A model generated the notes under the pieces. The model did not search any database. It was not told the origin of the DNA and worked only from the letters and a program-made list of their open reading frames with translations. Positions 40,704-53,900 of a DNA stretch of 64,000 nucleotides are shown here, piece after piece (positions within the stretch are counted from its first letter, which is position 1; every line of letters starts with the position of its first letter). The stretch is from positions 62,001-126,000 of the forward strand of contig JARBJD010000049.1 in the NCBI GenBank assembly GCA_033064195.1, in the 5' to 3' direction. Both the position numbers and the translations under genes were made by a program. This DNA comes from Blattamonas nauphoetae. Taxonomy: Eukaryota; Preaxostyla; Oxymonadida.

Positions 40704-43700
40704 TCATGCTTCAATTAATGTTGCCTCTCCAGTGACGACGAGAGGAATGGATTGACCACCAGATACCGTGACAGTGAGAACAGCACAGTATAGACCGATT
40801 TCTTGTGGGTCTGGGGATGAAGGTGAGAAGAGAAGAAAAACAAACTAAATGTGATGGTTAGTTCCTGTGCTTTGAATGGGCCCTGGTTGTGCCGTGGAAT
40901 GAGGAACGGTTGGGGAGTAGTGATGGTGAAAGGACCAACGGAGAGGGAGTTTTCTTGGACAAAAGAGAAGTGGGTTGGCTTGTGCGGGTGCAGGGTGTGT
41001 TTGAAAGCGGAGAATTCGGCTTTGCAGTGTGCATCGATGTCGGTGATGTTGTAAAGAGCGTACGAGAAGGTCGCAACATCAAGCGGCTTGTTTCTGATGG
41101 GCCCGAAGTCGATGAGGAGGACGTCGTCGACTTGGAAGGGGCACGGCGGGAGGGACTTCATCAGCTCCTTCCGCATCATCTTCCCGATCGTCTCGGTCTC
41201 CTCCTCCAACTTCTCGCGCGTGTTGAAGTTGCTCTTCACGTTGAGAATGGTCGAGTCGGGGTGGATGACAGAGTGTTTGTTGAGAAGTTGCATTGTCTTC
41301 TGCGGAAGAATCAGAGCGTGCCTGACTTGCGCCTGAAGCGGAATATTCTGCTCCTCTCCGCTCGCAAACAAGATCCGCATGCTCCCATCCACCACTGTGT
41401 CCCGAGGCCATTCCACTCCAAGCCCAGCTTCCCTCGCTTCGGGGCTTTCGCGGGGAAGGATGATCTCCTCAATTCGCCGCTTCGTCTTGGCGCCGTGTGT
41501 GAAGTGTGGAGCGTTGGAGTCGGAGTGGATGGTCGAGGCGTATGTGTGGGGAGAGGCGACTTCGGGTTGGGACATCTGGAATTCGAGAGGAGACTCGAAC
41601 GAGTAGAAGTGCTTGTTGTCTGTCTCGATGTCCGCGTCTTCGTCTGGAATGTCTTCTTCGTCGACGTCAAATTCATCGTTCGAGCAGATCAGGTCTTTCA
41701 TCCCTCGTCTCCCCATGATTTCCCATTTCTTCAGCCCAAGCGCGAGTTCCTGTGTCTCTGGCTTTTGGAGGATGGTCCCAGACCCGATGGGGTGGTCGAA
41801 GAGATAGTCTTCGGAGATTGATGACGGCCGCTTGGCGCCAGACTTGTCTTGTCGATGAAGGGTGTTGTCAACTGAGATTCCAATCTCCACGTTTTCGAGT
41901 GTGGCGAGGACGAGGAGGTCAGACGTCATTGTTGTGATGATTGGACGGTCTTTCGGAGCCTTTGCCTCTCCTCGCACCATTGTCCCTGTCTTTGTCCCTC
42001 CATCCAGCTTCTTCGGTGTCTTGGGAGCTGCTGTGGTTGATCCCTTGTTGGTGGGTGTCTTCGGCTTGGAAGTTGATTTTGCGATTGGGTCAGTGGAAGT
42101 TTGCTTGGCTTTTGGTATGACCGCAGGGCCAGCCCTTTCTGTTGTTCGGTGCGTGTTGAGCGGAGTCTTCGGTTGATGGTAGCATTCCTGCTGGATGACC
42201 TCCTCGCTGAAGAGGGCGTTCCGCATCACAATCTCTTTTGTTAGGAGAACAGGCTTTCCATGCTTGAGCATGACTGGAGGTGTAGTGTTTGAGATTGTGG
42301 ATGTGCCGCAGCAGACGAAGGGTGGTGTGAGGCTGACAACAAACGGGACAGTCGTGCCTGTTTTGTTTGTGAGGATGATTTGACGTGCGGAAGGGGCTGG
42401 GTGTGGAGGAGGTGCGAACACAAACGAAAGAGAGCCGACGGAAGGGATGAGGTACGACTTGATGATCTCGGCAGAGAGGAGGCAGCGGAGAGGCGCAGAC
42501 TGATGGCAGGGAGGTCTGGCAAATGGATGGAGGCCGACCGTGTGGAGCTGGGTGACGTCTTCCTCCTCATCGCTGTCTTCTTCGGTGCTTCCTCGAGCAA
42601 TGCGCTCCTGTCTCTTTGCGGTCCTTTCGAGCATCTCCACAACTTGGATGTTCCGCTCGGCCTGGCTCGTCGTTCGGATGGCCATTCGTTGGCGGAGTCG
42701 TCGGAAGTGCAGGGTGTCCTTCATCTTCGCACGCGTCTCAAAATCGTCGATCTTGTCGAGTGCCGCACGAGCACGACGGTTCATGCCTTTCTTGTCCTCC
42801 TTGTTCAACATTCGGAGGACCATCGATTGGCGCATCGTGGCGAGCTTCCTTTCCTCGTCCTCCTGATTGTACTCGCGGATCCGCATTGTGTTCGGATGCT
42901 CAGGATACAGCGTCTGTGTGGTTGCTTCAAAGAGGAGCCTGTTCTCACCCAACACCAAGCCAGACGAGTCTGTGTGGAAGAAGAACTCGAAAGATTGGGT
43001 GGAGTGCTTGGGAATGACAATGGTTGACGGGAAGATGGAGAAAGGCGGAAGATCATTCTCTTTCACGAGAGGCGGACGGTATTCAGTGATGGAAAGACTT
43101 GGTTTGTTTTCATCCGTCGCCTCACCTTCCCCGTTTTCGTCTGCATTCTGCTTGTTTGGATCTTGTTCGGTCCCGTCCTCTCCAAAGTTGATGTTGACTG
43201 AGAGGATCGGAGGCTTCTCGGTCGGCGGCTGGAGACGATCCCACTTGACAGAGACATCGAAGCATGTTTTGTTGTGGATCTGCACCATCTTGTTCAGGTC
43301 TCCGAGGTGCGTGAGACTGGGGAGGAACGAGAGCGATGGCAGTTCTTCCAGTCGAGGTTCGTAATTCTCATCGTCGACGTTGTCGTTTGAATCCTCAGTC
43401 TGGCGTTTCCGCTCTGGATGGAGGGTGTGGATTCCTCCCTCAAACTCGATCTCTCGCCCGATCACGCCTGCCTTGACGTTGACGAGGAGAGGAGGCGCCT
43501 GGTTGTCTTGGAACTGGCAAACTAGACAATCGCGGTAGTCTCCAGCTGCGTCGGAGAAGCACAGAATGTCGATGACGACTGTCTCGCCGGGCGGGAGCGA
43601 TCCAACAGACGGTACCGCTTGGAAGGCGATTCCCTTTCCACGCGCGAGGCGTTTCTTGTTCTCCGACCGATACTCGGCGAGCTGCTTTTCTTTTTGTGAG

Positions 43701-46700
43701 AATTCGATGCCCTTTTCGCTCAGAAACGTGAATGACGAAGTTGGTTGTTTGGCGAAGAGAGGGCGCTTCCTCCCCGACCCGGTGGCGGTTGTCCGTTGCG
43801 ACAGGGTGGTGGGATCTTTGAACGAGCCACCTGCATCTCGCACGAGTCCCTGCCCGTCCTGACTCTTCCGCTTTGTTCCCATGTTGGAGCGTCCAGTTTT
43901 CAGAAGAGTCGATTGGTCTGTTTCCCCCTCCCGTTTTGGGCTCCGGAAGACTCGCCCATTCTTCACTGTGACTCCACAAAGAGTGATCCCCTTCTCGTCC
44001 TGAACACTTCTGGACCGTTTCGTCTCTTCCTTCAGATCATCAAAGTCTTCGTCTTGGTACTCGTTGACAATCCCGTCGTCGGGTTCCTTTGCAACTGGGT
44101 TGTACCGTCCCGACTCGCTGATCGGATCGAGTGTAGTTCCTCGTTTCTCGATTGATTTGTGGACGGCTGCTGTCCAGTTTTCTTCAGGTGCCTGAAAGCG
44201 AAGGAAGCGAAGTGAGAAGGCCGAAGGGATTTGTGTGGTGTTCTTCAGGTGGAACTGCAGTTTTTTGACCACTCCGATCGGAATGTCGTCTGGGAAGCGC
44301 AGGACGTCGTTGCCAGTGTGAGAGGACTTTGACTTGATCGACGCCTGGTCGGTGGCTGGCTGGACTGTCTCGTCTTTCATCGACAGTCCCGGTCGGAGAG
44401 GATCAGCAACCGAATACGAAACGTTGAGAGGGAAAGCCTCGGCCTTGCAGATGATTCCAGTCTGGTTGGTTGTGTTGGACACGTGGCATGCGCCCATCAC
44501 TTCGAAAGTTCCAGTCACTTTCGGGATGAACTCGACCTGCAGTTCGGCAAACCCGTTTTCGTGGAGGAAGCCGTGTGGAGGAATAATGTTCAGTTCGAAC
44601 ATCTCATTGCGAGCCTGTCTCTGGGCTTGCATTGCTTGCTGGTCGTTCTCTTCCATGTCAGCCTCTCCATTGGCCCACATTGACTCCCACACAAACTCGC
44701 ACGGAACACCAGTCATGTTTCGGATGGTGATTGTCTTCTCCGACTTGACTCCGATGTACGCAGTCCCAAAATCGATGAAGGGATCATCAATCACAACTTG
44801 CGGCTCAATGATGGCAGCGTGCAGGTCGAGCGATGTTGTTCCTCCTCCCTCCACGCAACACCGTCCAATCAGCTTCATTTCTGTCTGAGAATTGGCTGCC
44901 ACAGCGAATGACACAACCATCTGGCTGTTCGGAAGGACGGTGCCAGACGGTGACGAGACACACACAAACCCAGTGGGGAGTTCGACGTCGTCTGTCTCCC
45001 CGACAGCAGCGAGCGTTCGAAGGAAGGTCTCCTCGTCCTGCTGGTCTGTCATGTCCTGTGCGTGTGTGTTTGCAAAGAGGAAGGCGGACGTGGCAGTGTG
45101 TTCCTGGTTGTATGTGTAGATATCGAAGGCCTTCGTTGGATCGATGGTGTCAAAGTCGATTCCGAACAGTTCGCATGGATGCTGCTCAAACAGGCTGGCG
45201 ACAACATCCTCGCGGAAGACGTAGTGCATGAGCGGGATGGAGCGGCGGAGGGGGATGTTGGTGTTGACGTGTTTGTACTTCTCGTTTGTTGAGAGGCGGT
45301 CGATGTACCAAGTGAAGTTGGCAGCAACAGAAGTGTTGTTGATCAGAGTCGCATGAACGACTTTCAGCTGGTTGGGAGAGATGACTCCACAATCGAGAGA
45401 TGGTTCTGCGAGGAATAGTTCGGGTTTTGGGGTGATGATCTCTGGTTGGAGGACTTTGGGGTCGTACGCTGGTTTAGGGACAACGGCACTGGATGTGATG
45501 TGAATCGGGAAGAAAAGCTTGTTGTTTGGATCGATGTTGGTGAGTTTAGTGAAGAGATCCAAATGGAAGTCGGGAAAGAGATGCGGCCAGTTGCGAGATG
45601 GCGAGAGAGGTCCTGTTGGATAAATGGTTGGAATATCCGTGTAGAACAGAAGCCACGAATGATTGAGAACATTTTCCTCTTCTGGTCTCGGAGAGAAAGT
45701 GAGGGTGAATGCCTGAGAACATTGAGGTTCGATTGTTCCAGATTGTGGGAGAATCGAGAGGTATGGGAGTGATACAGGGAGTTCACTAGAATCTTCAACA
45801 TTGTTGTGAGTTGAAAGCAGAATTCCTCTGACAAAGTCTTCCGGAGCTGAGATAAACGAGAAATGGAAGGGGAGAGCGAGTGGGGTGGGATTGTAGACCG
45901 TCAAGGTTTGCGAAGACGTTGTATTAACAGGAACATTATTGAAGGTGATCGCATTTGGAGGAGCGGGAGTGTTTAAGAAAAGATTGTCTGGGTGAGATGG
46001 TGAAACGACACTGAGTGGTGATTGGATGAGACCGAGGGATGTCTCACACCATGGACGAACAGACTAAGGAAGATGCACATGAAAATGATCAGAAGTCGGT
46101 GAAAAAATCAATAGAACTTCAACAATGAGAGAGATAAACGGGTAGTTTGATTCAAGAACTGTCGGTCCAAACCTGTCCAAGCAGAGTCAGTTTCATTGAC
46201 ATTGAATCATTGCATGAAAGCAGAAGGTCGAGTTTATGCGGAATAACAACTGCACCTCTTCGTGTATTGACAACTTCATCATCTTCTCCATCAACTTGCT
46301 CAACTTCCTCTTCATCATCACGATCCGATGGATAATATGTAATCAAAACTTTTGAAGTTTCATTTGGTTCCATTCGGAAGAACATGGGTTCAATTACAAA
46401 GTGAGTCGTTGAAAAGCGACCAGGAATTTTCGTCAGAGGAGATTCTGATGGATTTTGACTATTTTCGTAAAGATAGTTTTCATTATCGGTTTCCTCCATC
46501 TGAGACAGATGAACAAGTGAAAGTTTCACGTTTTGAAGATCTGAGTTCAAAGGGTGAGAAGAAAGAGAGGACAGACCATCATCAGTTTGATGAAACGCAA
46601 AGATGCCAGCTCCTCCAATATTTGTGAACTTGATTTCTGTAGGTTTGCAGTGATCACGATAACATGGTCCACAATCTATTACATCTGGTATGGTCAGTAT

Positions 46701-47072
46701 CGGGGGAGGGAGCTCGCAAGTGATGTCAAATTTAACAGTTCCTCTTTCAGTTTGGATGAGAATAGAGTCGTGAATTGTGTTCAAATGCTCAGGAATGAAG
46801 ATGATTTCATAAGTTACACTCATTCCAGGTGCAATAAGGCCAGTTGAGCGGTACACTTTTCCATTCTCGTGTAATGAGAGAGCTGGGTTCCCTGGTGGAA
46901 TAAGTCGAAGATGGATTGAGTGGGTTTCTGCATTCTTGACGACGAATCGAAATGAATATCGTCCTTCTACTTGGTACTGTGAAAATCTGCAGAAACCAGG
47001 ATTAATGCTTAAACCCAACACAGCAGCAGGGGCATAAGTAGTTGATGGGTTTATCTGAGAAGATGTATACAT
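40704..47072 (-). CDS. Giant ASH/MSP-domain ciliary protein (Hydin/DLEC1/CFAP type)
   Basis: Three exons: 46173-47072, 40846-46063, 40704-40810 (2,074 aa, in phase). Repeated immunoglobulin-like ASH (ASPM-SPD2-Hydin) modules run along the protein. Typical strands are YSFRFVVKNAETHSIHLRLIP, LIAPGMSVTYEIIFIP, LDCGVISPNQLKVVHATLINN, PFIDFGTAYIGVKSEKTITI and ELQVEFIPKVTGTFEVMG. Charged, low-complexity insertions lie between modules. A last module is completed by the final exon (NPQEIGLYCAVLTVTVSGG). Proteins of this architecture sit in the axoneme (central pair or doublet-associated). The length and order of modules most resemble DLEC1 or CFAP47/65-like proteins, but I cannot choose by eye. The exon 2 core is notably richer in G and C than both ends. 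Confidence 0.85.
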
Positions 47073-47471
47073 ATGGCCAACAAAATGTCTTTATTGTCCC
47101 AGTTTACCCACTTAACGGTTTGGGCAAGTTGACAATTAAGGGTATAAACAAAGAGGGTGTGTCACGATACTCAAATCACTTGCGTATTCTTTATAAATTG
47201 AGATATCTCAGTTGTTTTGGTCTCATTTCTCATCTTCGCCATAAAAGGTGAAAAAGAGTCTTGTCACTTTTTCAGCACGATAACTGTCATCATACTGGAT
47301 CAAACACGTGGAATAGTTCGTAAAGGGAGTTTATGACAAAGGGCTCTCCGGAGTGTGGTGTGGTAATGATATTTTGGAGAAAGGACGAGTGTTTAGAAAA
47401 AGAGCGAGCTCTGGAATTAACAAAGAGATTGTGGCTCTGAAATGTAGTTGTATGTCTTAAAATGTTTCCAT
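47073..47471. other. Intergenic region upstream of the ASH-domain gene
   Basis: This 399-bp stretch runs between the ASH-gene start codon and the Sec61 gamma stop, both on the minus strand. It should hold the ASH-gene promoter and the Sec61 gamma 3' end. No further gene is visible. Confidence 0.4.
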
Positions 47472-47810
47472 TTACTTGTTGCCAACAAGGACATGATTGA
47501 TTGGGATGAAAACGAGACGAACAACGAAGCCGAGAAATCCAAGCACAAGGAAGCCTGTTCCTGTAGCGAGTGCGATTTTGGAGAATTCTAAAACAGAAAA
47601 CAACAGAATTTACTCAAAAAAGCTTCTACCTTTCTGATCTGGCTTGCGAGCGCGTCTCCAGAACTGTTTTGCGTCTTTAACAAATTCTGTAATTGGCTCA
47701 GTGGCTTTCTCAGTGAGATCTTGAATTCTGACGGAAGAGAGAGAATAAGAGAAAATTGAAGAATTTCAAGAGGTGACGAGTGCAATATAGTGATACTTCT
47801 CTGGATCCAT
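47472..47810 (-). CDS. SEC61G: Sec61 gamma subunit of the ER translocon
   Basis: Three exons: 47797-47810, 47630-47727, 47472-47587 (75 aa). The protein starts MDPEK and has the amphipathic helix IQDLTEKATEPITEFVKDA, the conserved KQFWRRARKPDQKEF and one tail-anchor transmembrane helix (ALATGTGFLVLGFLGFVVRL). It ends FIPINHVLVGNK, matching the IPINN..VG signature of Sec61 gamma/SecE. It clamps the Sec61 channel through which secretory and membrane proteins enter the ER. The first exon codes for under five residues, and the frame closes only with both introns removed. The start lies 165 bp from the divergent DOCK gene. Confidence 0.95.
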
Positions 47811-47975
47811 GTTGAAAATCCGATTGTGGGTGTGTCATCAAGAATCTGTGAATACGGAACTAAGGCGTCAATATACCATACAAGTGGTGTCATGTTGTCA
47901 ATATAGCATTGAAATGATTCACAGAGATGGATTTCATCATGGAATCATTCAAGAAATCAAAAATAAGGGCCAGAT

Positions 47976-50900
47976 ATGAGTCTTCAGCGAAACGACCCTA
48001 CGTCTCATGACGACTCTCTCTCCAAAACCCTCGTCCAAACAGAGGAGTATTTCAGGATTTTGCAGGGATCACAAGCAAACATTGAGGTAGATTTCTCCAA
48101 AAAGCCTGTTTTCCCTGTGGGATTAGAAGAGAATCCAACTCGAGTAAAAATAAAGGAAACAAAGCCTACTATAGCGTCGGAAAGCTTTACAGTATCATTT
48201 TCTCTCTCAAATTTTCTCTCTTTTCTCTTCTCTTCTCACATCTCATTTTTTCAGAATCGTTTCAGTGATCTCCCACCGGAACTCCAAGTCACCACCAAAA
48301 CCTTCACCCAAAATAGTGTTGAGGTGCAATATGCAACGAATGAAAACCTTGAGACAGCCAAATCCGAATACCCACTCACACATTTTGAAGTTGACTATCC
48401 CAGTCCAATATTAATTTTCAACAAGGATGGGCCAATCGAACCTGTACCAAATCAGAATAATCCCCTGAAAGATATTGACTTAGAACTTCAAAACAACTCT
48501 AACTCAGAAAAACAAGACGAAGTTATTCCTCGCAATGCTCAAACTCCGACAGGAACTTCATTGACTTTCACTGGACCTCGATACAACGATCAAGATTTTG
48601 CTGTTCCTGCTATGGATGGTTCAATCAACGGACGTCAAATCTGTGGCCTCCTCTTTGGAGGAAACGAAGAACCGGAACGATGGATGTCATTGACTGGTAT
48701 TCACAAAGCTGAAGATGCTGCTCCTCTCCACGAGAATCTTGTTGTGACATTATCCGATTATGCATTTCCAAACACGCCTGTCAAGGAGATCGAGCCGGTT
48801 TATTTCACAATGGCACTTTATCAATTTGATCCTCATCGAAAGCTCACTGAAGATATTCATGTTGATTTAAATAGTGATGATCTTCTGAAAATGCAAGGAA
48901 ATCACCACACTAATGCACACGATGTCACAGCACCACGCTCATTTCTTTTCCCAATCAACACAAACGCAACAAGTGAGGCTTTTCTCGTCATTAAAGTTCT
49001 TCACAACATTAGCCGCAAAAAGAAGAATGGGACTGAGGACTATTTCCTCCCGGAGAAGAAAGCTGCCGAGATGCGTTCGAACGCTGCACCTTCGAAGATT
49101 CAGAAAAAGGTCAATGAGATCAAAAAGGAATATTCATCAATGTGCAATTCATTACACAACTACAGACAAGTGATGGGTGTTGCGAGCATCCCAATCATTT
49201 CATACAATCGCTGGAAATCTCCCGATCCTGAATCTCCGGAATGGAAGGATGATGAAAAACTTGACATCATATTCACGGACATGTATTTGCTCGAGTGCAA
49301 TCCGGATGAATATGAACTTGGGAAGTATTTGGACCTTGTTAACAGAAAGAAGAAAAGTCCGACAATCATCCCAACCCAACTCAGCTTATCTCTCCTCAAA
49401 ACAAAAAAAGTCCCAGAAAAAACGATTGTTACAGTTGAAATGGAAAAGTTCATTCCTGGCAATGCAACACCTGAGGAACGTGAAGCTCTTCTTCGCGTTT
49501 GTCTTCCTTTCTTTTGATATCATTTTCAGAAACAACCGCCAACATCCCTCATTCGCCGAGTCCAATCCTTCCTTCCCCCGCCTCTTCCCCTCAATTCTTC
49601 GTCCTTCTTTCATTTCCTGTACATCACCCCACTCTTTCTGGACCTCAACAAATTCAAGCCCTTCCTCGCTCAAAACATCACTATTCGCGTCCGTGTCTTT
49701 CAAAATGATTTCCAGGTTCCAGCGATGGATCCAGGCGCCGATCACGACGGACTCCCCGTGATTATGGGAAGGTCAAATGAACAGGCCAAGTTGAAGGAGC
49801 ACTGGTGCAATGCCATCTATCACAACAAGCAGCCTCACTTCGACGACGAAATCAAACTTGCCCTGCCCTTCAAACTCGAGAACGAGTTCCACATTCTTTT
49901 CGATTTCTTCCACATTTCTGTCCTTTCCGCTCAGGAAAAGAGTAAAAAGGGAAAGACCAGCAAGCAGCTCCTCAAGTACATCGGTTCAACGTGCCTTCCT
50001 CTGGACACAGACAGCATCTGCAACGACACACCCTCGAAGCACAAAGTCACTGACAAGCTGAACAGCCGATACGTCAAGTCCTTCCGGGACGAGAGCGACG
50101 CCCACCTGAACTACCTCTTCGACGGCGAGAAGAGGTTCACTGTGCAGGTTCGTCTGGTGAGCACCATCATCCCACTCGACGACAACATTCGGTACGCACT
50201 GGTCACGTCGTCTGACGGGAAGGACGACAAGTTCGAGTTGCAGCTGGACGACATCTCGAAGGACATTCTGCCGGTGACGGTTGGGACGGAGTACAAAGAC
50301 TCGACCATGATCTCGATGAAGAAAGAGGCTGCTTCCATCTTCTTCCCAAGTCTCGCTGACATCACCATCAGCAGGTTGTGGAAGGGCACGTTTGTGCAGG
50401 AGATGGATCGACACACGAATGTGGTATGTTCTTCACCCTTTTCATCATTCACAGAAACGGCGTCTGTTTGAACTGATGGACTTGTTCAACCTGAGTCAAT
50501 CGACCATCTTCTCAACAAACCCAGCTGACATCAAGGACGACGTGCTCGTGGACTTCATCGAACGGAAATACCTCTTCTGGGACACTGGTGAGTCAAAGAG
50601 TCACGGACAGGACCACACGGGCAACATCGTCACAGCATACCATCGAAAGGGGAAGAGTGTGCACGAGATCTTCCTGCGAGTGGTGACAGAGGTGATGATG
50701 GAGCTGACGTGGCACGAAATGAAGAGGAAGATCATCACGGCTATCCACGAATTCACACCTGTTGACAGGCGATTCCAAGAGCTGGATAAGAAACCTGCCA
50801 AACATCTGAAGAAGGGTGAAGATGAGGAGCTGGCCAAGCTAAGAGAGGAGAAGAAGGAAGTGGACGACTGGATTGAACTGAGTGTGCACCAACATCTGAT

Positions 50901-53900
50901 CTACCTCGTCGAAGAGCGCCGCGTCCATCGAACAGTCGAGAAAGTGGTCGAGTTCGACATCAACAAACCGAAGAAGCTTGTCCCCGAGGCTCCACAGCCA
51001 GTCATGGACAAGGTTCCCGATGAAGACATCGACGATGACATAGCGCGGCTCCAGGAAGCGGCACGGAAAGAGAAAGAAGCAGAAGAAGAGAGGCTGAGGA
51101 AGGAAGAGGAACAGAAGATCCAAGACGACATCGACGCAAAAACAAAGGAAGCAATGGATCGGGTCAAGTCGTCACTCCACAGCGACCTCACACTCGACTC
51201 GACAACAACTCCCCGCGGGAAGGATGCAGCAGTTGGGAAGATTCGTCTGTTCATCATCAAACAACACCTGCCGATGCTTGACTCGTGGGTGGACTCTGTC
51301 AACTTCTCTCGCATGAACGCCAGCTCGGAGCCTCTCATCCATCCATCTGTCGTCGATGGGATCATCCATTCCAGCGACACCCCGAACGAGCAGAAGCGCT
51401 TCAACGAGTTCATGAACTACTGCAAAGTGTTCATGTGCTTCATCCTGAAATCAATGTCCATCTGGGTCATCCCAGACATTCAGCTCCAAACCGACGACGA
51501 CATCCGCGAACAGAAAATGCGGGAAAGACGGGACCGATTCACTCCACAGTTCTACTCTCTCCTCAAGTCTTTTGTTGTCCTCACTGCAGTCGCGTCGCTC
51601 CTCAAAACCACCCCTGGGAAGCTCACCAGCTGGATTCCCAACCTCGCCCATTTTATTTCTCAACTTTGGATGCTCTGCGATCGAGGCCTTGTCAACGAAA
51701 TCATTCTTCTTTTCCTCATCCACTTCAAACCACTCGCAATCAAAGGCCAAAAAACGAACGAACTCTCAGCCGGCGCAAACACTAATTCAACAACACCTTT
51801 CCAACCACTCGCAACAGCTGATGTCTCCACATTCGTCATCCAGACCGACGCTCAGATTAACCGCATCCTCCAAACCACACTCGACTTCTGGAGTGTTCTC
51901 ACCCAATCTTCGCAGTGGCTCCCACAGGCCTTCCTCAGCGGATCAAGCGGAGGATCTCAGATTATCCCGTGGTTCAAGACGCCAGAGTGCACACAGAAGT
52001 CCTATGTCTTCTTCCTTCCCCACCTTCTGATGCAGTCTGTCTTTGAATGCCAACAGCGTGCCTTCCTCTCCGACTTCAAAGAGAAAGTGGAGGACGATAG
52101 CAAGTCCAAAACTCACCTCAAAACGGCTTCGAACGACGAAGGGTTTGATGACGACGATGATGACCTGGAAGAAGGAGTCGCTGTCGACGATGCAATCCAA
52201 ACCTTCGACATTGTGCAGGAACGCGCAGTGAAGCCGTTCAGATTCATGCAGCAGTTCTTCACTCAATTCGACACTCGCAGCGAGTACCAGAGTCCGCTGG
52301 TGAGGATGGTGATCTCTCGCGTGCACTTCGCGTTTGTTCAGATGTGTGTGGACAAGATCGACGAACTCGATGTCCCCACACTCCTCCCCGAGGAGAAGGT
52401 GAACTGCTACGCGTCATGTGTCTGGCTGCTCTCCAACTCGCCAATGAATGTGATGCGGACATTCATCTTCACAATGCCACAGGCCCAACATCATGCCTTC
52501 TTCAAACTTCTCCGCCAGATCTTCGAGTATTTCCAGCCGAGCTATTTGATGCCGATTGTCCACTCTCCTTTCGGCCACAACGCTGCGGAGAAGGACGAGA
52601 TCCGAGCCGACACACAGGACAAGATCGCGATGATGTATTCAGTCCCACAAAACAAGAAAGGACTGACCGTCGCTGACCGACGAGCAAAGGTCGTCAGATA
52701 TCAAAAACGAGCACAATCGACAACAACGGCCTCCACGTCACCTTCTCCAATGGAAGAAGACTCTTCTGAACCTGTCACCCCTCAACCCAATCCCGATGCA
52801 TCACAAATGTCGTCTCCAGTTGCCAAGTCTCCCCTGCAGGCATCCACCACCAACCTCTCCCAAACAGGAAGCCCATTCCAAGCGATGGCTCTCCCGAACA
52901 GCTTCCACGAGCGGTCACAAAGCAAACTGGTGGAATGGAAGAACCTCAAAAAGAGCAAAGACAAGCACGAGAAGTACACGGAGTATGTCAGCAAAGTCGT
53001 GTTCACCACAACCACCCAACACATCATTTCAGTCCTCACCGAATTCATCGCCCTCACAGCCCATCCAACACTCAAGCAGCAGATGATCACACCCGGAAAC
53101 CCCGTCTTCCGCCCCGCCATCCGAAAGACAGTCAACGGGACAGTCATCCAAACACCCATCCTCCTCGGCGAGGAAAACCCGTTCCATCGGATTCTGCTCT
53201 TCTTTGAGAACAACGCCACATTTAAAGGTGCGGAGACGTTCTCACTCACGCTGAACAACGCTGAGGAGCAGAAGGATAGCTTCGTCGCTTCAGCTGTCGA
53301 GAAGGCGTCCAACATGAAAGTCTCGACACTCGTTTCGTTCATCGCCAACCTCTTCTTCAAAAAGGGGAATCTGGGCGACAAGAAGATCACCACCGCACGC
53401 GACCCGATCTCACTCGAAGCGATCATCCAGCTCCTCAACTTGCTGTATTTCGTTGTCAAAATGTTCGCAGATTCTTTCTTCAACCAGTCAATCGAATACT
53501 GCTCGCGACTTGTCGTCCTGATTCTGCCATTCTTCCACTCGCAGTCAAGCACAGTCCGAAACCTCGCGATTGACATCATCTACAACATGCTTAAACTGAA
53601 CGTTGCTGTGAACTACAACATGCTCCGCATGCGCATCATCCTTGCCCAGTTTGTGGTCGACAACAAAATGAACAAAGACAAACTCACTCTGTTCATCCAG
53701 TGCATCCAGGAGTTCCCCAACAGAGCTGCCCTCGACAAGGACAGCACCGCTCGCTTCGTCCGAATGGTCAACGAGACAGCTCGCCGGCTCTCCAAAATCG
53801 CCACCGACTACATCAACATCCTCAGCAGCAGCGGCGATCTCGAGCTCCGAGCCGAGCAGGGTTACAACCTCACTCTCGATTTGTACTACGAGCCTCAACA

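Noticed and set aside
40889-43027. Long plus-strand frames (310 and 215 residues) opposite the ASH-domain gene
   Set aside because: They are opposite a long exon with clear ASH modules. Their composition mirrors the antisense of GC-ending codons, and no domain or splice structure supports them.
50586-50608. Possible 23-nt intron gtgagt...acag in the DOCK gene
   Set aside because: Removing 23 nt would shift the frame, while the unspliced frame continues into conserved DOCK sequence.
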